64,000 nucleotides of DNA from DATFQE01 sp963733845 (GTDB taxonomy: Bacteria > Actinomycetota > Thermoleophilia > Gaiellales > Gaiellaceae), in NCBI GenBank assembly GCA_963733845.1, contig CAVTEM010000007.1, positions 372,001 through 436,000 on the forward strand, in the 5' to 3' direction. The notes under the pieces are model-generated. The model was given only the letters and a program-made list of their open reading frames with translations. It did not search any database and was not told the origin of the DNA. The translations under genes were made by a program, and so were the position numbers. Positions within the stretch are counted from its first letter, which is position 1; every line of letters starts with the position of its first letter. Positions 8,163 to 17,319 of this stretch are shown one piece after another.

Positions 8163-10583
8163 ATGAAGCCCAGTCCGACGATCGTGATGGGGCCCGGCGG
8201 CTGGATCCGCCGCACGGCGATGGGGGCGGCTCTCGCCCTCGCGTTCGTGGCCCTCGGGGCGCTGCTCATGTCGAGCAGCGCCTACGGGGCGGCGGAGGCC
8301 AAGCCGAGGCCGAAGCTCAGCAAGAAGTACAAGGCCAAGGCCAAGGCCAAGGCCAAGGCCAAGGCGAAGGCAAAGGCGAAGGCGAAGGCCAGGAAGAAGC
8401 ACAAGAGGCCGAAGGTCAAGGGTCACGTGAGGCGGGGCGTGCTGACGGTGATCGGCACTCCGCGCGCGGACGTGATCGTGCTCCGGCTCAAGGCGGGGAA
8501 TCCGAACAAGCTGCAGGTCGACGTCAACAACGACGGCTCGCCCAACTGGCAGTTCAACCGCAACCGGTTCACGCAGATCCTCGTCTTCGCCGGCCGGGGT
8601 GACGACCGCGTCTCGATCGACGAGGCGAACGGAGTCTTCACCGACACCGAGGCGACGAGCCTCTACGGCGAGCGGGACGACGACGACCTCCGCGGCGGTT
8701 CCGGCGCGGAGCGGTTCTTCGGCGGCAGCGACCGGGACGCGATCGACGGCAACCGCGGGAACGACTTCGCGGGCATGGGGGCCGGCGACGACTCGTTCAC
8801 ATGGGATCCCGGCGACGGCAGCGACGTCGTCGAAGGCCAGTTGGGCAGCGACCAGATGCTGTTCAACGGCAACGGCGCGAACGAGCGGTTCGAGGTCTCG
8901 GCCGACGGCCCGCGCGTGCGCTTCACGCGTGACGTCGGGACGATCGTGATGAACCTCGACGGCGTCGAGCGGATCCTCACCCAGGCGCTGGGCGGCGCGG
9001 ACACCGGCATCACCAACGACATGCGAGGGACCGACCTCGTCGATGCCGAGTTCGAGCTCGAAGGCGCGCTCGGCGGCGGAGCCGGCGACGGCCAACCCGA
9101 CACGATGATCGTCAACGGCACCAACGACAACGACACGATCGCGCTGACTGCGAACGCGGGCGCGGTCGACGTGACCGGACTGGCGGCGGCCGTGAAGGTC
9201 GATCACCCCGAGGCGGCCAACGACTCGCTGGCTCTCAACACGTTGGGCGGGAACGACACCGTGAACGGCGGCCTCGGCCTCGCGGCATTGATCAAGGTCA
9301 GTGTCGACGGGGGAGCCGCCAACGACACGATCAACGGCAGCGACGCGGCCGAGGTGCTCCTCGGCGGCGACGGCAACGACGTCATCGACGGCAACCGGGG
9401 CGACGACACCGCCTTCATGGGCGCCGGCGACGACTCGTTCCGCTGGGATCCCGGTGACGGCAGCGACACGATCGAGGGGCAGGCCGACACCGACACGATG
9501 CTGTTCAACGGCGCAGGCGCGAACGAGAACTTCGACGTCTCCGCCAACGGGTCGCGGGTGCGGTTCTTCCGTGACGTGGCCAGCATCACGATGGATCTCG
9601 ACGACGTCGAGCGGATCCTGACGCAGGCGCTCGGCGGTGCCGACAACGGCGTCGTCGGCGACATGACCGGCACCGACCTGAGGAACGTCGAGTTCGATCT
9701 CGAGAGCACGATCGGCGGCGGAGCCGGCGACGGCCAGCCCGACTCGATCACGGTCAACGCGACGAACGGGAACGACCTGGTCAACATCGTCCCGAACGCG
9801 GGAGCGGCGGACGCGATCGGGCTGGTCGCCTCGGTCAAGGTCGATCACGCCCAGGCGGCGGACGACCGGCTCACGATCAACGCCCTGGCGGGCGACGACG
9901 TGATCGCCGGGAACCCGGGCCTCGCGGCCCTGCTCCAGCTCACCCAGAACGGCGGCGTCGACGAGGACGTCCTGATCGGCGGGGACAGCCGTGACCGGCT
10001 GGTCGGCCAGCAGCAGAACGACCTGATGATCGGCGCAGAGGGCGACGACACGATGGTCTGGAACCCGGGCGACGGCAACGACACGCTCGAGGGCCAGGCC
10101 GGCATCGACACGATGGAGTTCAACGGCGCAGGCGCTGCGGAGATCTTCGATCTCTCCGCCAACGGCCCGCGGCTCCGCTTCACCCGCAACGTCGCCAACA
10201 TCGTCATGGACGTCGCCGGCACCGAGCTGATCGACACCGAGATGCTCGGCGGCGCGGACGTCGCCACGGTGCACGACCTCACCGGCACCGGGGTGACACG
10301 GGCGTTCTTCGACATGGAGGCAACGATCGGCGGGAACGCCGGCGACGGCCAGCCCGACGAGGTGATCGTCGAGGGCACCGCAGCAGCGGACAACGTCAAC
10401 GTCGCGGCGAACGCCGGGGCAGTCGACCTGACCGGCCTCGCGGCCGCGGTCAGGATCGAGCATTCCGAGGCGGCGAACGACGTCCTTCGGATCAAGACCC
10501 TGGCCGGCAACGACAACGTCGTCGTCGACCCCGGTGTGGCCGCCCTGATCCAGACGATCGTCGAACTGGGATCGGACGAGTAG
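8163..10583 (+). CDS. exported triple-module Gly/Asp-rich (RTX-like) surface protein with Lys-Ala tract
   Basis: The 806-residue product starts at an ATG with a strong AAGGAGG site. A long signal/anchor segment (residues ~20-41) is followed by a strongly basic stretch of ten Lys-Ala pairs with flanking Lys/Arg (about residues 50-85). The rest is acidic and made of three modules of about 205-214 residues. Each has Gly/Asp-rich turns such as GGSDRDAIDGNRGND and GGDGNDVIDGNRGDD, resembling the calcium-binding nonapeptide GGxGxDxUx, then WDPGDGSDxxEGQ, RILTQALGGAD, GGGAGDGQPD and VDLTGLAAAVKVDH. The family is secreted and Ca2+-binding is likely. The Lys-Ala tract could bind cell-surface anionic polymers or nucleic acid; that is inference. 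No type I secretion genes are nearby. Confidence 0.75.
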   Translation: MKPSPTIVMGPGGWIRRTAMGAALALAFVALGALLMSSSAYGAAEAKPRPKLSKKYKAKAKAKAKAKAKAKAKAKARKKHKRPKVKGHVRRGVLTVIGTPRADVIVLRLKAGNPNKLQVDVNNDGSPNWQFNRNRFTQILVFAGRGDDRVSIDEANGVFTDTEATSLYGERDDDDLRGGSGAERFFGGSDRDAIDGNRGNDFAGMGAGDDSFTWDPGDGSDVVEGQLGSDQMLFNGNGANERFEVSADGPRVRFTRDVGTIVMNLDGVERILTQALGGADTGITNDMRGTDLVDAEFELEGALGGGAGDGQPDTMIVNGTNDNDTIALTANAGAVDVTGLAAAVKVDHPEAANDSLALNTLGGNDTVNGGLGLAALIKVSVDGGAANDTINGSDAAEVLLGGDGNDVIDGNRGDDTAFMGAGDDSFRWDPGDGSDTIEGQADTDTMLFNGAGANENFDVSANGSRVRFFRDVASITMDLDDVERILTQALGGADNGVVGDMTGTDLRNVEFDLESTIGGGAGDGQPDSITVNATNGNDLVNIVPNAGAADAIGLVASVKVDHAQAADDRLTINALAGDDVIAGNPGLAALLQLTQNGGVDEDVLIGGDSRDRLVGQQQNDLMIGAEGDDTMVWNPGDGNDTLEGQAGIDTMEFNGAGAAEIFDLSANGPRLRFTRNVANIVMDVAGTELIDTEMLGGADVATVHDLTGTGVTRAFFDMEATIGGNAGDGQPDEVIVEGTAAADNVNVAANAGAVDLTGLAAAVRIEHSEAANDVLRIKTLAGNDNVVVDPGVAALIQTIVELGSDE
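8331..8390 (+). repeat. hexanucleotide microsatellite (AAGGCC/AAGGCG) encoding Lys-Ala x10
   Basis: Ten consecutive hexamers, five exact AAGGCC followed by variants in the third Ala base, encode the Lys-Ala tract. Because the unit is 6 bases, expansion or contraction would change tract length without a frameshift, so length polymorphism between strains is expected. Confidence 0.8.
8721..10580 (+). repeat. three tandem ~620-640-base coding modules
   Basis: The three copies are recognised by the recurrent block GGGAGDGQPD (near 9070, 9714 and, as GGNAGDGQPD, 10329) and by WDPGDGSD or WNPGDGND with the same spacing. They are diverged in sequence, so they are ancient internal duplications rather than recent copies. 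Boundaries are approximate. Confidence 0.7.
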
Positions 10584-10608
10584 GGCTCACTTCTCTGAAC
10601 TGGGCAGG

Positions 10609-10636
10609 CGACGGGCCTCCGCGAGGGGGCCCGTCG
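10609..10636. terminator. GC-rich hairpin between convergent genes
   Basis: CGACGGGCC pairs perfectly with GGCCCGTCG across a 10-base loop, followed by TTCT. It stands in the 61-base gap between the surface protein and the convergent LuxR-type regulator, so it can serve both strands. The weak T-run makes strict intrinsic termination uncertain. Confidence 0.6.
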
Positions 10637-10644
10637 TTCTGGTC

Positions 10645-13400
10645 CTAGGCGGGTAAGGCCTCCGCTTCCTCGGCCTCGCGCGCGAAGCGCCTGATCAGGT
10701 CGGCGCGCGAGTGCATCTTCAGCTTCCGGTAGATGCGCCCGAGGTGGAACTCGATCGTCTTGTGCGAGAGGAAGAGCGCAGCGCCGACCTCGCGGTTCGT
10801 CATCCCGCGCGCGACGTGGAGCGAGATCTGGAGCTCCTGCGGGGTGAGTGCCTCCTCCTCCCAGGACTTGCGGCGGCGGAGGGTCTCGCCGCTGGCGCGC
10901 AGCTCGGCGCGCACGCGGTCGGCCCAGGCGTCGGCGCCCTGCGCCTCGAAGAGCTCGAGCGCGAGCCGCAGCTGCTCGCGTGCGTCGATCCGCCGGCCTG
11001 CGCGCCTGAGCCTCTCGCCGTAGGCGAGCCGTGTGCGGGCGAGCGCCCAGCGATCGTCGGAGCGCTCGTGGAGTGAGAACGTCTGCTCGAAGCAGCGGTC
11101 GAACTCCTCGTCCGTCGCGAGCAGCGCGCGGGCACGGGCGGCGGTCGCCAGCGCGACCGGGCTCTGCGGCTCGAACGAGGCCTCGAAGTCCACGAGTGTC
11201 GCGGCCGCGGCCTCCGCATCGCCCGCACGGGCGTGCACGACGGCGAGGTCCGCGGTGGGACGATCCCGCGCGAGTGCACGCCGAGCCCACGATGCGCCCG
11301 CGAGGCGGCGTCGAGCTCCCGGGCGGCACCGTCGAGGTCGCCCAGCCCCAGCGCGAGCAGCCCCAGCGAGTAGCGCAGCCAGATCCGGTACCCCTCGAGC
11401 CCTGCCTCCTCGACGGCCGGCCGCACTTCCTCGGCGAAGCCGAGACACTCGGACTCGGCCCCGCGCTTGGCCGTGATCGCCACGAGCACCAGCAGGGATT
11501 GCGTGCGCGGCAGCCACAGGTCGAGCTCGCGCGCAAGCGCAAGCGCCTCGTTCGCGGCGGCGTAGCCCTCGTTCAGCAGCCCGGCGCGGTTTGCGTGCCA
11601 GGCCTGATGGTAGAGCAGGTAGGGCAGCAGGCCGACCGCGCCGTTCCTCCGCGTCTCCGAGACGTCGCGGCAGGCCTGGCGGTAGCCCTCGCGGGAGCGG
11701 TCGAGCCACTCCAGCGCGCCCGAAAGCCGCGTCAGGCCGAGCGGGTCGAGCGTGGCCGCCGTCGAGACCGCGTCGCAGAGGAGCGGCACGCCCTCGTCGG
11801 AGCGCCCGACGTAGCAGAGCGCCCAGCCGCGCGTCAGGGCGACGAGCTCGTGCAGGTGCGGGTCGGCGAGCGGCTCGACCAGCTCGTGGGCACGCTCGGC
11901 GGCTGCGAGCACCCCGGCCGCGTCGGCCAGGCCGAGCTGGGCGCTGCAGGCCTCGTTGCAGACCTCGACGGCGAGAGCCCGGTCGACGTCCTCGAGCAGG
12001 TCGGCCGCCTCGAGCAGCACCGCGGCCGCTTCGCGCGGACGCCCGTGGAGGTAGGCGATCCGCCCGCGCAGCCGCAGGGCGGCAGCCTTCAGCGCCACGT
12101 CGTGCTCCTGCCCGATCGGCTCGTCCAGGAGGCCGTCAGCGTCCTCCGTACGCCCGGCCCGCAGGGCCGCGTCGGCAGCCGCGTGCAGGCGGCGGGGCCG
12201 TGCTTCCTCGTCCGCGGTCAGACCGGCCGCGCGTTCGAGCGCGGCGGCGGCAGCGGCGTAGCTCGAACGCTCCTCCGCCTGGCGCGCGGCCTCCTCGAGC
12301 GCGACCGCCGCCTCCTCGTCCTGGCCGATGGCCGCTCCGGCGAGGTGCCAGGCGAGACGCTCGGCGTCCTGGCGCTCACGGAGCGCGTCGGCGACCGCGC
12401 GGTGGGCGTTGCGGCGCTCCGACGGCGCGGCCGCGTGGAAGACGGCCGAGCGGACGAGCGGGTGGCGGAACGCCAGGCGTCCCTCGGCAAGTGTGACCAG
12501 GCCCGCATCCTCGGCCGGCTCAAGGGTGCCGCGCTCGATGCCCAGCGACTCGAGCGCTGCGGCGATCGTCTCCACGTCGTCCGAGAGCGAGACCGCGGCG
12601 ACGACGAGCGCGCGCTGCGAGTCGGCGGAGAGCTGCTCGGCGCGCCAGTTGAAGGCCCGCTCGAGCGTCGGCCCGGCCGGCACGGGATCGGGCAGCGGCT
12701 CGCGGCCCGCGAGCTGCTCGGCGCCGAGCGCGTTCGTGACCTCGAGCAGCGCGAGCGGGTTGCCATGCGTCGCCTCGCAGAGCAGCTGCACGACGTCGGA
12801 CGCCACCGACCTACCCGCCTCGGCGAGCAGCTGCTCTGCCTCCTCGGGCTCGAGCGCGCGCAGCTCGAGGTGCTCGAGCGCGGGAGCGCTGAACGTCCGC
12901 TCCTCGCCTTCGCGGACGGCGAAGAGCACGGCCGCGGAGTCGGCGACGAGCCGCTTGACCGCGAAGATGAGCGCGTCGCTCGTCGCGGCATCCACCCACT
13001 GCGCGTCATCCACCAGCACGAGCAGCGGGTTCGCCTCGGCGGCCGCGGCCAGAAGGCTGAGCGTGGCGGCGCAGATCGTGAAGCGGTCGTGCGGCCGCGG
13101 CTCGCCCAACCCGAGCGCGCTCTGCAGCGCCTCCGCCTGCTGGGGCGGCAGCTCGTCCATGTGGTGCAGCAACGGCCGCGCGAGCTCGAGCAGGCCGGAG
13201 AACTGCAGCTCGGCCTCGTACTCGACGCCGACCGCGCGGACCACCGTCATGCCCTCGGCCCGCTCGGCCGCGTAGTCGAGCAAGGCGGTCTTGCCCAGTC
13301 CCGCCTCACCGCGAAGCACGAGCGTGCCGCTACGCCCCCGTCGAGCGCGCCCGAGCAGTTCGTCGATCCGAGCGCAGTCGGGTTCCCGACCGACGAGCAC
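10645..13400 (-). CDS. large ATP-binding LuxR family transcriptional regulator (MalT/LAL type, frameshift)
   Basis: About 918 residues. The N-terminal AAA-like ATPase has Walker A GEAGLGKTALL (about residues 31-41) and Walker B LLVLVDDAQW. A long helical TPR-like region follows, and the C-terminus is a LuxR HTH (LTPQELQISLHVARGMTNREVGAALFLSHKTIEFHLGRIYRKL). Such LAL regulators bind DNA as oligomers after sensing a ligand or protein partner. A GTG start gives MLVGREPDCARIDELL, the usual opening. The frame is lost near 11280 between VHSRGIVPP and DLAVVHARAGDAEAAA. It faces the triple-module surface protein, whose upstream palindrome could be a target. Confidence 0.85.
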
Positions 13401-13490
13401 GACTCCAAGGTAGCCCGTCCCCGCCGTCCGAACAAGGACCAGGGGTTGCCCTGAAGAGAACTCGGGTCGTGCGGATGCACGATCTTGGCT

Positions 13491-13967
13491 ATGGCGCGCG
13501 TGCTCACGTACGCCCTGGAGTTCCGCGGCGAGGTCGCCGGCGACGGCGACGTGCTCGTCGTGCGCGCAAGCGCGACACCGTGCTCACACGTGACGCAGAT
13601 CGGGGACGCCGGCGTCGAGTCGGGCTTCGTCTACGAGGACTGCGCCGAGGAGGCGTTCCTCCAGTCCCTTCTGTCCCTGGACGGAAACGGCTTCTTCGCC
13701 GAGACCGGCACGGTCGACTTCGGGCACGGACACGAGCTGCACCTGCGCACGACCGAGCTGGGCCGGCTGGCGCCGTCGGCCGCCGAGGAGCTGAGACACG
13801 GGACCGCGGTGCTCGAGGTCGTCGGCGGCACCGGCCAGTTCGAGGGCGCCTCAGGACGGATCAGCTCCAACTTCGTCGTCAGCGACACCGGCGACCTGAC
13901 GGACAACCAGCTCGGCGTGATCTTCGTCGCTACGGCTGCAGCTCGCTCTGCCGCACCCAGAGCGTGA
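13491..13967 (+). CDS. hypothetical protein with allene-oxide-cyclase-like barrel pattern
   Basis: 158 residues with no membrane segment. The C-terminal motif VVGGTGQFEGASGRISSNFVVSDTGDLTDNQLGVIF is characteristic of small beta-barrel proteins related to dirigent/allene oxide cyclase-like and DUF3224-like families, in which GGTGxFxGAxG is a conserved turn. A catalytic function cannot be stated. ATG 13491 is chosen over the TTG two codons upstream. Its last 38 bases overlap the convergent ion-channel-like gene. Confidence 0.55.
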   Translation: MARVLTYALEFRGEVAGDGDVLVVRASATPCSHVTQIGDAGVESGFVYEDCAEEAFLQSLLSLDGNGFFAETGTVDFGHGHELHLRTTELGRLAPSAAEELRHGTAVLEVVGGTGQFEGASGRISSNFVVSDTGDLTDNQLGVIFVATAAARSAAPRA

Positions 13968-14607
13968 CGAGCCGGGCGACGAGCGTGACGAGGAAGATCT
14001 GCCCGCACAGCGCCTCGAGCACTGTCAGCGCCTGCGGGAGCCCGACCGACGGCGAGAGGTCGCCGAACCCGAGCGTGGTCAGCGCGACGAAGCTGAAGTA
14101 GAGGTATTCCGACTGCTCGTGCGGCCCGGGCTGCGCGAAGAACGGCGCGTCGCGCACCTCGCTCACGGCGAGGTAGAGGAACGCGAACAGGAGGCCGACC
14201 AGCACGTACGCGCAGAGCGCGCCGAGGACGGTCTCGTACGTGACCCGCTTGTGGCCCAGCACGCGGCGGATCGTGACCGGCAGCGTCGCCGTCACCAGCA
14301 GCGCTGCGGGAAGCAGATAGGCCAGCGCGAGCAGCTCGGTCGAGTTGACGAACAGCACGATCGGCGCAAGCGCCACGCACGCACCCACCTGGATCCAGTG
14401 CCGGCGCGTGATCCGGTGCCCGCTGTCGGGGTCGCTGATGGCCACGAGCAGCGCGGCGGCCGCCAGCAGGGTGCTGCCGATCGCGCCCCAGCGCGGGTCG
14501 TCCACCAGCTCGAGCAGGAAGAAGTTCGCCAGCAGGAGCAGCAGCAGCGTGAAGTAGCTGTCCAGGACGCGGATCACGTCGCGGTGCGCGGTCGCCCTCA
14601 GCTGCAT
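13930..14607 (-). CDS. six-helix membrane protein with potassium-channel pore loop
   Basis: 225 residues with about six hydrophobic segments (near 18-34, 44-57, 73-88, 91-108, 127-147 and 191-215). Between the last two lies TTLGFGDLSP (about residues 177-186), a variant of the K+ selectivity filter T-x-G-Y/F-G-D. The fourth helix lacks the regular Arg/Lys spacing of a voltage sensor, so this is probably a voltage-independent cation channel of the Ion_trans_2 type. No RCK/TrkA regulatory domain is attached. ATG 14607 gives a short cytoplasmic N-terminus. Confidence 0.75.
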   Translation of the reverse strand: MQLRATAHRDVIRVLDSYFTLLLLLLANFFLLELVDDPRWGAIGSTLLAAAALLVAISDPDSGHRITRRHWIQVGACVALAPIVLFVNSTELLALAYLLPAALLVTATLPVTIRRVLGHKRVTYETVLGALCAYVLVGLLFAFLYLAVSEVRDAPFFAQPGPHEQSEYLYFSFVALTTLGFGDLSPSVGLPQALTVLEALCGQIFLVTLVARLVTLWVRQSELQP

Positions 14608-14654
14608 GCGCGGGACGATAGGGATAGCGGCGGCGTGATTAAGTTGCGCCTTAC

Positions 14655-14670
14655 GTAAGAGTTTGCTTAC
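14655..14670. promoter_or_regulatory. GTAAG-N6-CTTAC inverted repeat, probable ArsR-type operator
   Basis: The site GTAAGagtttgCTTAC lies 10 bases upstream of the start codon of the ArsR-family gene, where it would overlap the promoter or ribosome site. The same GTAAG-N6-CTTAC sequence occurs at the other ArsR/SRPBCC locus (26966-26981), supporting it as the binding site for this regulator subfamily. Confidence 0.6.
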
Positions 14671-14680
14671 ACTATGCGAC

Positions 14681-15001
14681 ATGGAGGCCGCGCTCAAGGC
14701 GATCGCCGCGCCGCACCGGCGCCAGATCCTCTCGCTCGTCCGGGAGGGAGAGCTCTCGGCGGGCGAGATCGCCGCGCACTTCGACGTCACGCGCCCGGCG
14801 GTCTCCCAGCACCTGAACGTCCTGAAGGAGGCGGGGCTCTTGAGCGAGCGACGGAACGGCACGCGGCGCCTCTACCGCGTACGGCCCGAGGGGCTCGTCC
14901 CGGTCAAGGAGTTCCTCGAGCAGTTCTGGGACCCGCGCCTGGATGCCCTCAAGCGCGAGATCGAACGAGAGGAGAGAAAGAAGCATGGAAGCAGCGACTG
15001 A
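14681..15001 (+). CDS. ArsR-family winged-helix repressor of an SRPBCC module
   Basis: 106 residues with the ArsR winged helix: IAAPHRRQILSLV, the recognition segment VTRPAVSQHLNVLKEAGLL and the wing ERRNGTRRLYRV, then WDPRLDALKREIEREE. No metal-binding Cys pair is present, which fits the SRPBCC-associated class of ArsR proteins rather than metal sensors. It overlaps the start of the downstream SRPBCC gene by 17 bases. Probably autoregulated through the GTAAG-N6-CTTAC site. Confidence 0.85.
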   Translation: MEAALKAIAAPHRRQILSLVREGELSAGEIAAHFDVTRPAVSQHLNVLKEAGLLSERRNGTRRLYRVRPEGLVPVKEFLEQFWDPRLDALKREIEREERKKHGSSD

Positions 15002-15449
15002 GTCCACGACGTACACCCGCGAGCTCCCCATCGACGCGCCGCCCGAGGCCGTCTGGGAGTTCCTGGTCGACCCCGACAAAGCCGTCCGCTGGATGGGGCA
15101 GAACGCGACGTTCGAGCCGCGCCCGGGCGGGCTCTATCGCGTGGAGATCATCCCCGAGAACACGGCGGCGGGCGAATTCGTCGAGCTCGACCCACCGCGG
15201 CGGCTCGTCTTCACCTGGGGTTGGGAGCCGGGCGGGCGGGGATCGATGCCCGTCGGATCGAGCACAGTCGAGATCGAGCTCGTCCCAGACGGGGACGGCA
15301 CGATGCTGCACTTCGTGCATCGCCTTCCGAGCGCCGAGGCGGCCCAGTCCCACGGTGTCGGCTGGGATCACTACCTCGAGCGACTCGTGATCGCTGCGGG
15401 CGGTGGCGACCCCGGCCGCGACCCCTGGCTCGACGGCGCGATGAAGTGA
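14985..15449 (+). CDS. SRPBCC (AHSA1-like) domain protein
   Basis: 154 residues of the START/AHSA1-like fold: TYTRELPIDAPPEAVWEFLVDPDKAVRWMG, then GGLYRVEIIPENTAAGEFVELDPPRRLVFTWGWE and the closing GWDHYLERLVIAAGG. These cytoplasmic proteins bind hydrophobic ligands in a cavity; partner or ligand are unknown. The gene overlaps its ArsR regulator, an arrangement seen again near 26.2-27.0 kb. Confidence 0.8.
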   Translation: MEAATESTTYTRELPIDAPPEAVWEFLVDPDKAVRWMGQNATFEPRPGGLYRVEIIPENTAAGEFVELDPPRRLVFTWGWEPGGRGSMPVGSSTVEIELVPDGDGTMLHFVHRLPSAEAAQSHGVGWDHYLERLVIAAGGGDPGRDPWLDGAMK

Positions 15450-15502
15450 CGGTCGCCGCTCCCGCGGCCCGCTAGGCCGCGTGTGGTAGATCCGTGGCGC
15501 AG

Positions 15503-16675
15503 ATGGCGCCACGGATCTCCACCGAGCAGCGCAGAGCGCGGATCGGACGCCGGCACCTCCTCGCCCCGAGCGCGAAGGCCGGCTCCCCGACCGAGGTAGC
15601 GGCCGCGCTGGTCGCGCTCCATTCCAGCGACCCGGTCACGGTCTTCCTCTCCGCGCTCTCCCGCATGCGCGAGCCGTCCGTCGCCGCGGTCGAGGAGGCG
15701 TTGTACGAGCAGCGCACGCTCGTGCGCATCCACGGCATGCGCCGGACGCTCTGGGTGCTGCCGCCCGATCTCGCCGGCGTGATGCAGGCTGCGTGCACGA
15801 ACGCGATCGCGGTGCGCGAGCGGAAGCGCCTGGAGCGCGTCCTCGCGGCCAGCGGAATCGCGGACGGCGAAGCGTGGTTCGAGGACCTGGCGCAGAGGGT
15901 GCTGGCGGCCCTGGACGAGCGCGGGGAGGCCGCGGGCGCCGAGCTCTCGCGGGCGGTCGTGGGCCTCAACACGGCGCTGAACTACGGCGAGGGCCGCTGG
16001 GGCGGCCTGCAACCGGCGACGAGCCGGGTGCTCTTCCAGCTGGCAGCGGAGCGGCGGATCATCCGCGGGCGCCCACGAGGGTCGTGGACGAGCAGCCAGT
16101 ACCGCTGGACGCGCTTCGACTCGTGGCTCGCGGACGGCCTCGCGGAGTGGGAGGTCGACGCGGCCCAGGCCGAGCTCGTCCGGCGGTGGCTGGCGAGGTT
16201 CGGGCCGGCGACCGTCACCGACGTCAAGTGGTGGACCGGCTGGACGATGGGCGAGACGCGGAAGGCGCTCGCCGCGGCCGGCGCCGTCGACGTCGAGCTC
16301 GAGGGCGGCGCGGGCCTGGCGCTCCCGGACGACCTCGAGCCCGTGCCCGTCCAGGAGCCGTGGGTCGCGCTCCTCCCCGGCCTCGACCCCACGCCCATGG
16401 GCTGGAAGGAGCGCGACTGGTACCTCGGCGAGCACGGGCGGCTGCTGTTCGACAACGCCGGCAACATCGGGCCGACGATCTGGTCGGACGGCCGGATCGT
16501 CGGCGGCTGGGCGCAGCGCAAGGACGGCGAGGTCGTCTACCGGCTGCTCGAGGACGCCGGCTCCGACGTCGTCGCCGCGGTCGAGGCGGACGTGGGGCGG
16601 CTGACCGAGCTGTTCGGCCCGACGCGCGCGGTGACGCGCTTCCCGACCCCGCTGGAGCGCGAGCTCCTCGCGTAG
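15503..16675 (+). CDS. winged helix DNA-binding domain protein (HTH_42/YcaQ-like)
   Basis: About 390 residues of the HTH_42 family, related to the YcaQ/AlkZ DNA glycosylases. Landmarks are IHGMRRTLWVLPPDLAGVM, a QPATSRVLFQLAAERRIIRGR segment and GPTIWSDGRIVGGWAQRKDGEVVYRLL. In AlkZ-type enzymes a QxQ motif is catalytic; I do not see an obvious QxQ equivalent here, so glycosylase activity is unproven. ATG 15503 is used; an in-frame GTG lies three codons upstream. No frameshift. Confidence 0.75.
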   Translation: MAPRISTEQRRARIGRRHLLAPSAKAGSPTEVAAALVALHSSDPVTVFLSALSRMREPSVAAVEEALYEQRTLVRIHGMRRTLWVLPPDLAGVMQAACTNAIAVRERKRLERVLAASGIADGEAWFEDLAQRVLAALDERGEAAGAELSRAVVGLNTALNYGEGRWGGLQPATSRVLFQLAAERRIIRGRPRGSWTSSQYRWTRFDSWLADGLAEWEVDAAQAELVRRWLARFGPATVTDVKWWTGWTMGETRKALAAAGAVDVELEGGAGLALPDDLEPVPVQEPWVALLPGLDPTPMGWKERDWYLGEHGRLLFDNAGNIGPTIWSDGRIVGGWAQRKDGEVVYRLLEDAGSDVVAAVEADVGRLTELFGPTRAVTRFPTPLERELLA

Positions 16676-16710
16676 AGCTCATTTTCAGAGCGCAGATCAG
16701 CGTTGGGCGT

Positions 16711-17319
16711 CTACTCAGGAAGCCAGCCCGCGCGGTATCGGGTTAGTCCACTCTTGGGGAATTGGGCATACGCCTCGCCCGCGTCGGTCGTTTCCCGTTC
16801 GACGCCGGCGCCGTGACGTTGCGCGGCTTCATCGACGGTGTAGGCGCCCCAGTCTGGGCCCGTCGAGCGGTCACGGGCGCCAACCGCGAGCACCAGGCAC
16901 GGCGCCTCTCCGGCGCCGATGATCACATGGTTCGTCCCGGGAGGGCAGTGCACGAAGTCCCACCGTCGTAGCAGGCGCTCCTCGCCTTCGACGATGGCCA
17001 ACGCCTCCCCGGCGAGCACGAGGAAGTCCTCCTGGTCGTTCTCCTGGTGGTACATCGCCATCGGCTCGCCGGGGTCGAGAACGGTGACGTTGATCCCTAG
17101 CTGCAGGAAATCGGTCGCGCCCTCGAACCCTGCGCCCTCGAACTCGCAGAGAAAGCCGCGGCCGTTGCGCGCCCACCACTGCGCGTCGCGCGCGTTGAGA
17201 ACGAACCAGCCCTGCCCCTTCGGGACGAGTCCGTGCTCGGTCGACACAAGCTCCGACTCGGGGACCACGGGGGTGAGACTGCCATACGCCGAGAGCGGGG
17301 TCAGGTCTTGCATCGCCAC
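16711..17319 (-). CDS. cupin domain protein (paralog of the 25.1-kb cupin)
   Basis: A single-cupin protein. The core includes HQENDQEDFLVLAGEALAIVEGEERLLRRWDFVHCPPGTNHVIIGAG, giving the usual His/Glu metal ligands (in the first motif HQEN...E and the second motif's H in TNHV). It closely resembles the cupin at 25094-25636 (shared GWFVLNA, QEDFLVL, WDFVHCPPGT). The function is unknown; a metal-dependent sugar or small-molecule modifying role is possible. The start is doubtful: the first codons (MAMQDLTPL) are encoded by the inverted repeat element at 17297-17358, and homology begins only after a GTG at 17268. Confidence 0.75.
   Translation of the reverse strand: MAMQDLTPLSAYGSLTPVVPESELVSTEHGLVPKGQGWFVLNARDAQWWARNGRGFLCEFEGAGFEGATDFLQLGINVTVLDPGEPMAMYHQENDQEDFLVLAGEALAIVEGEERLLRRWDFVHCPPGTNHVIIGAGEAPCLVLAVGARDRSTGPDWGAYTVDEAAQRHGAGVERETTDAGEAYAQFPKSGLTRYRAGWLPE

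Noticed and set aside
8331..8390. Possible CRISPR-like or tandem DNA repeat array
   Set aside because: The hexamers are in-frame codons for Lys-Ala inside a signal-containing protein; no spacers.
8043..10463. An 806-codon open frame on the minus strand
   Set aside because: It mirrors the triple-module surface protein on the plus strand; its composition (Val/Asp/Arg-rich with no domain pattern) is that of an antisense frame in GC-rich DNA.
11031..13454. Long plus-strand open frame opposite the LuxR-type regulator
   Set aside because: Arg/Gly/Ala-rich translation without motifs; the minus strand has a full ATPase-HTH regulator.
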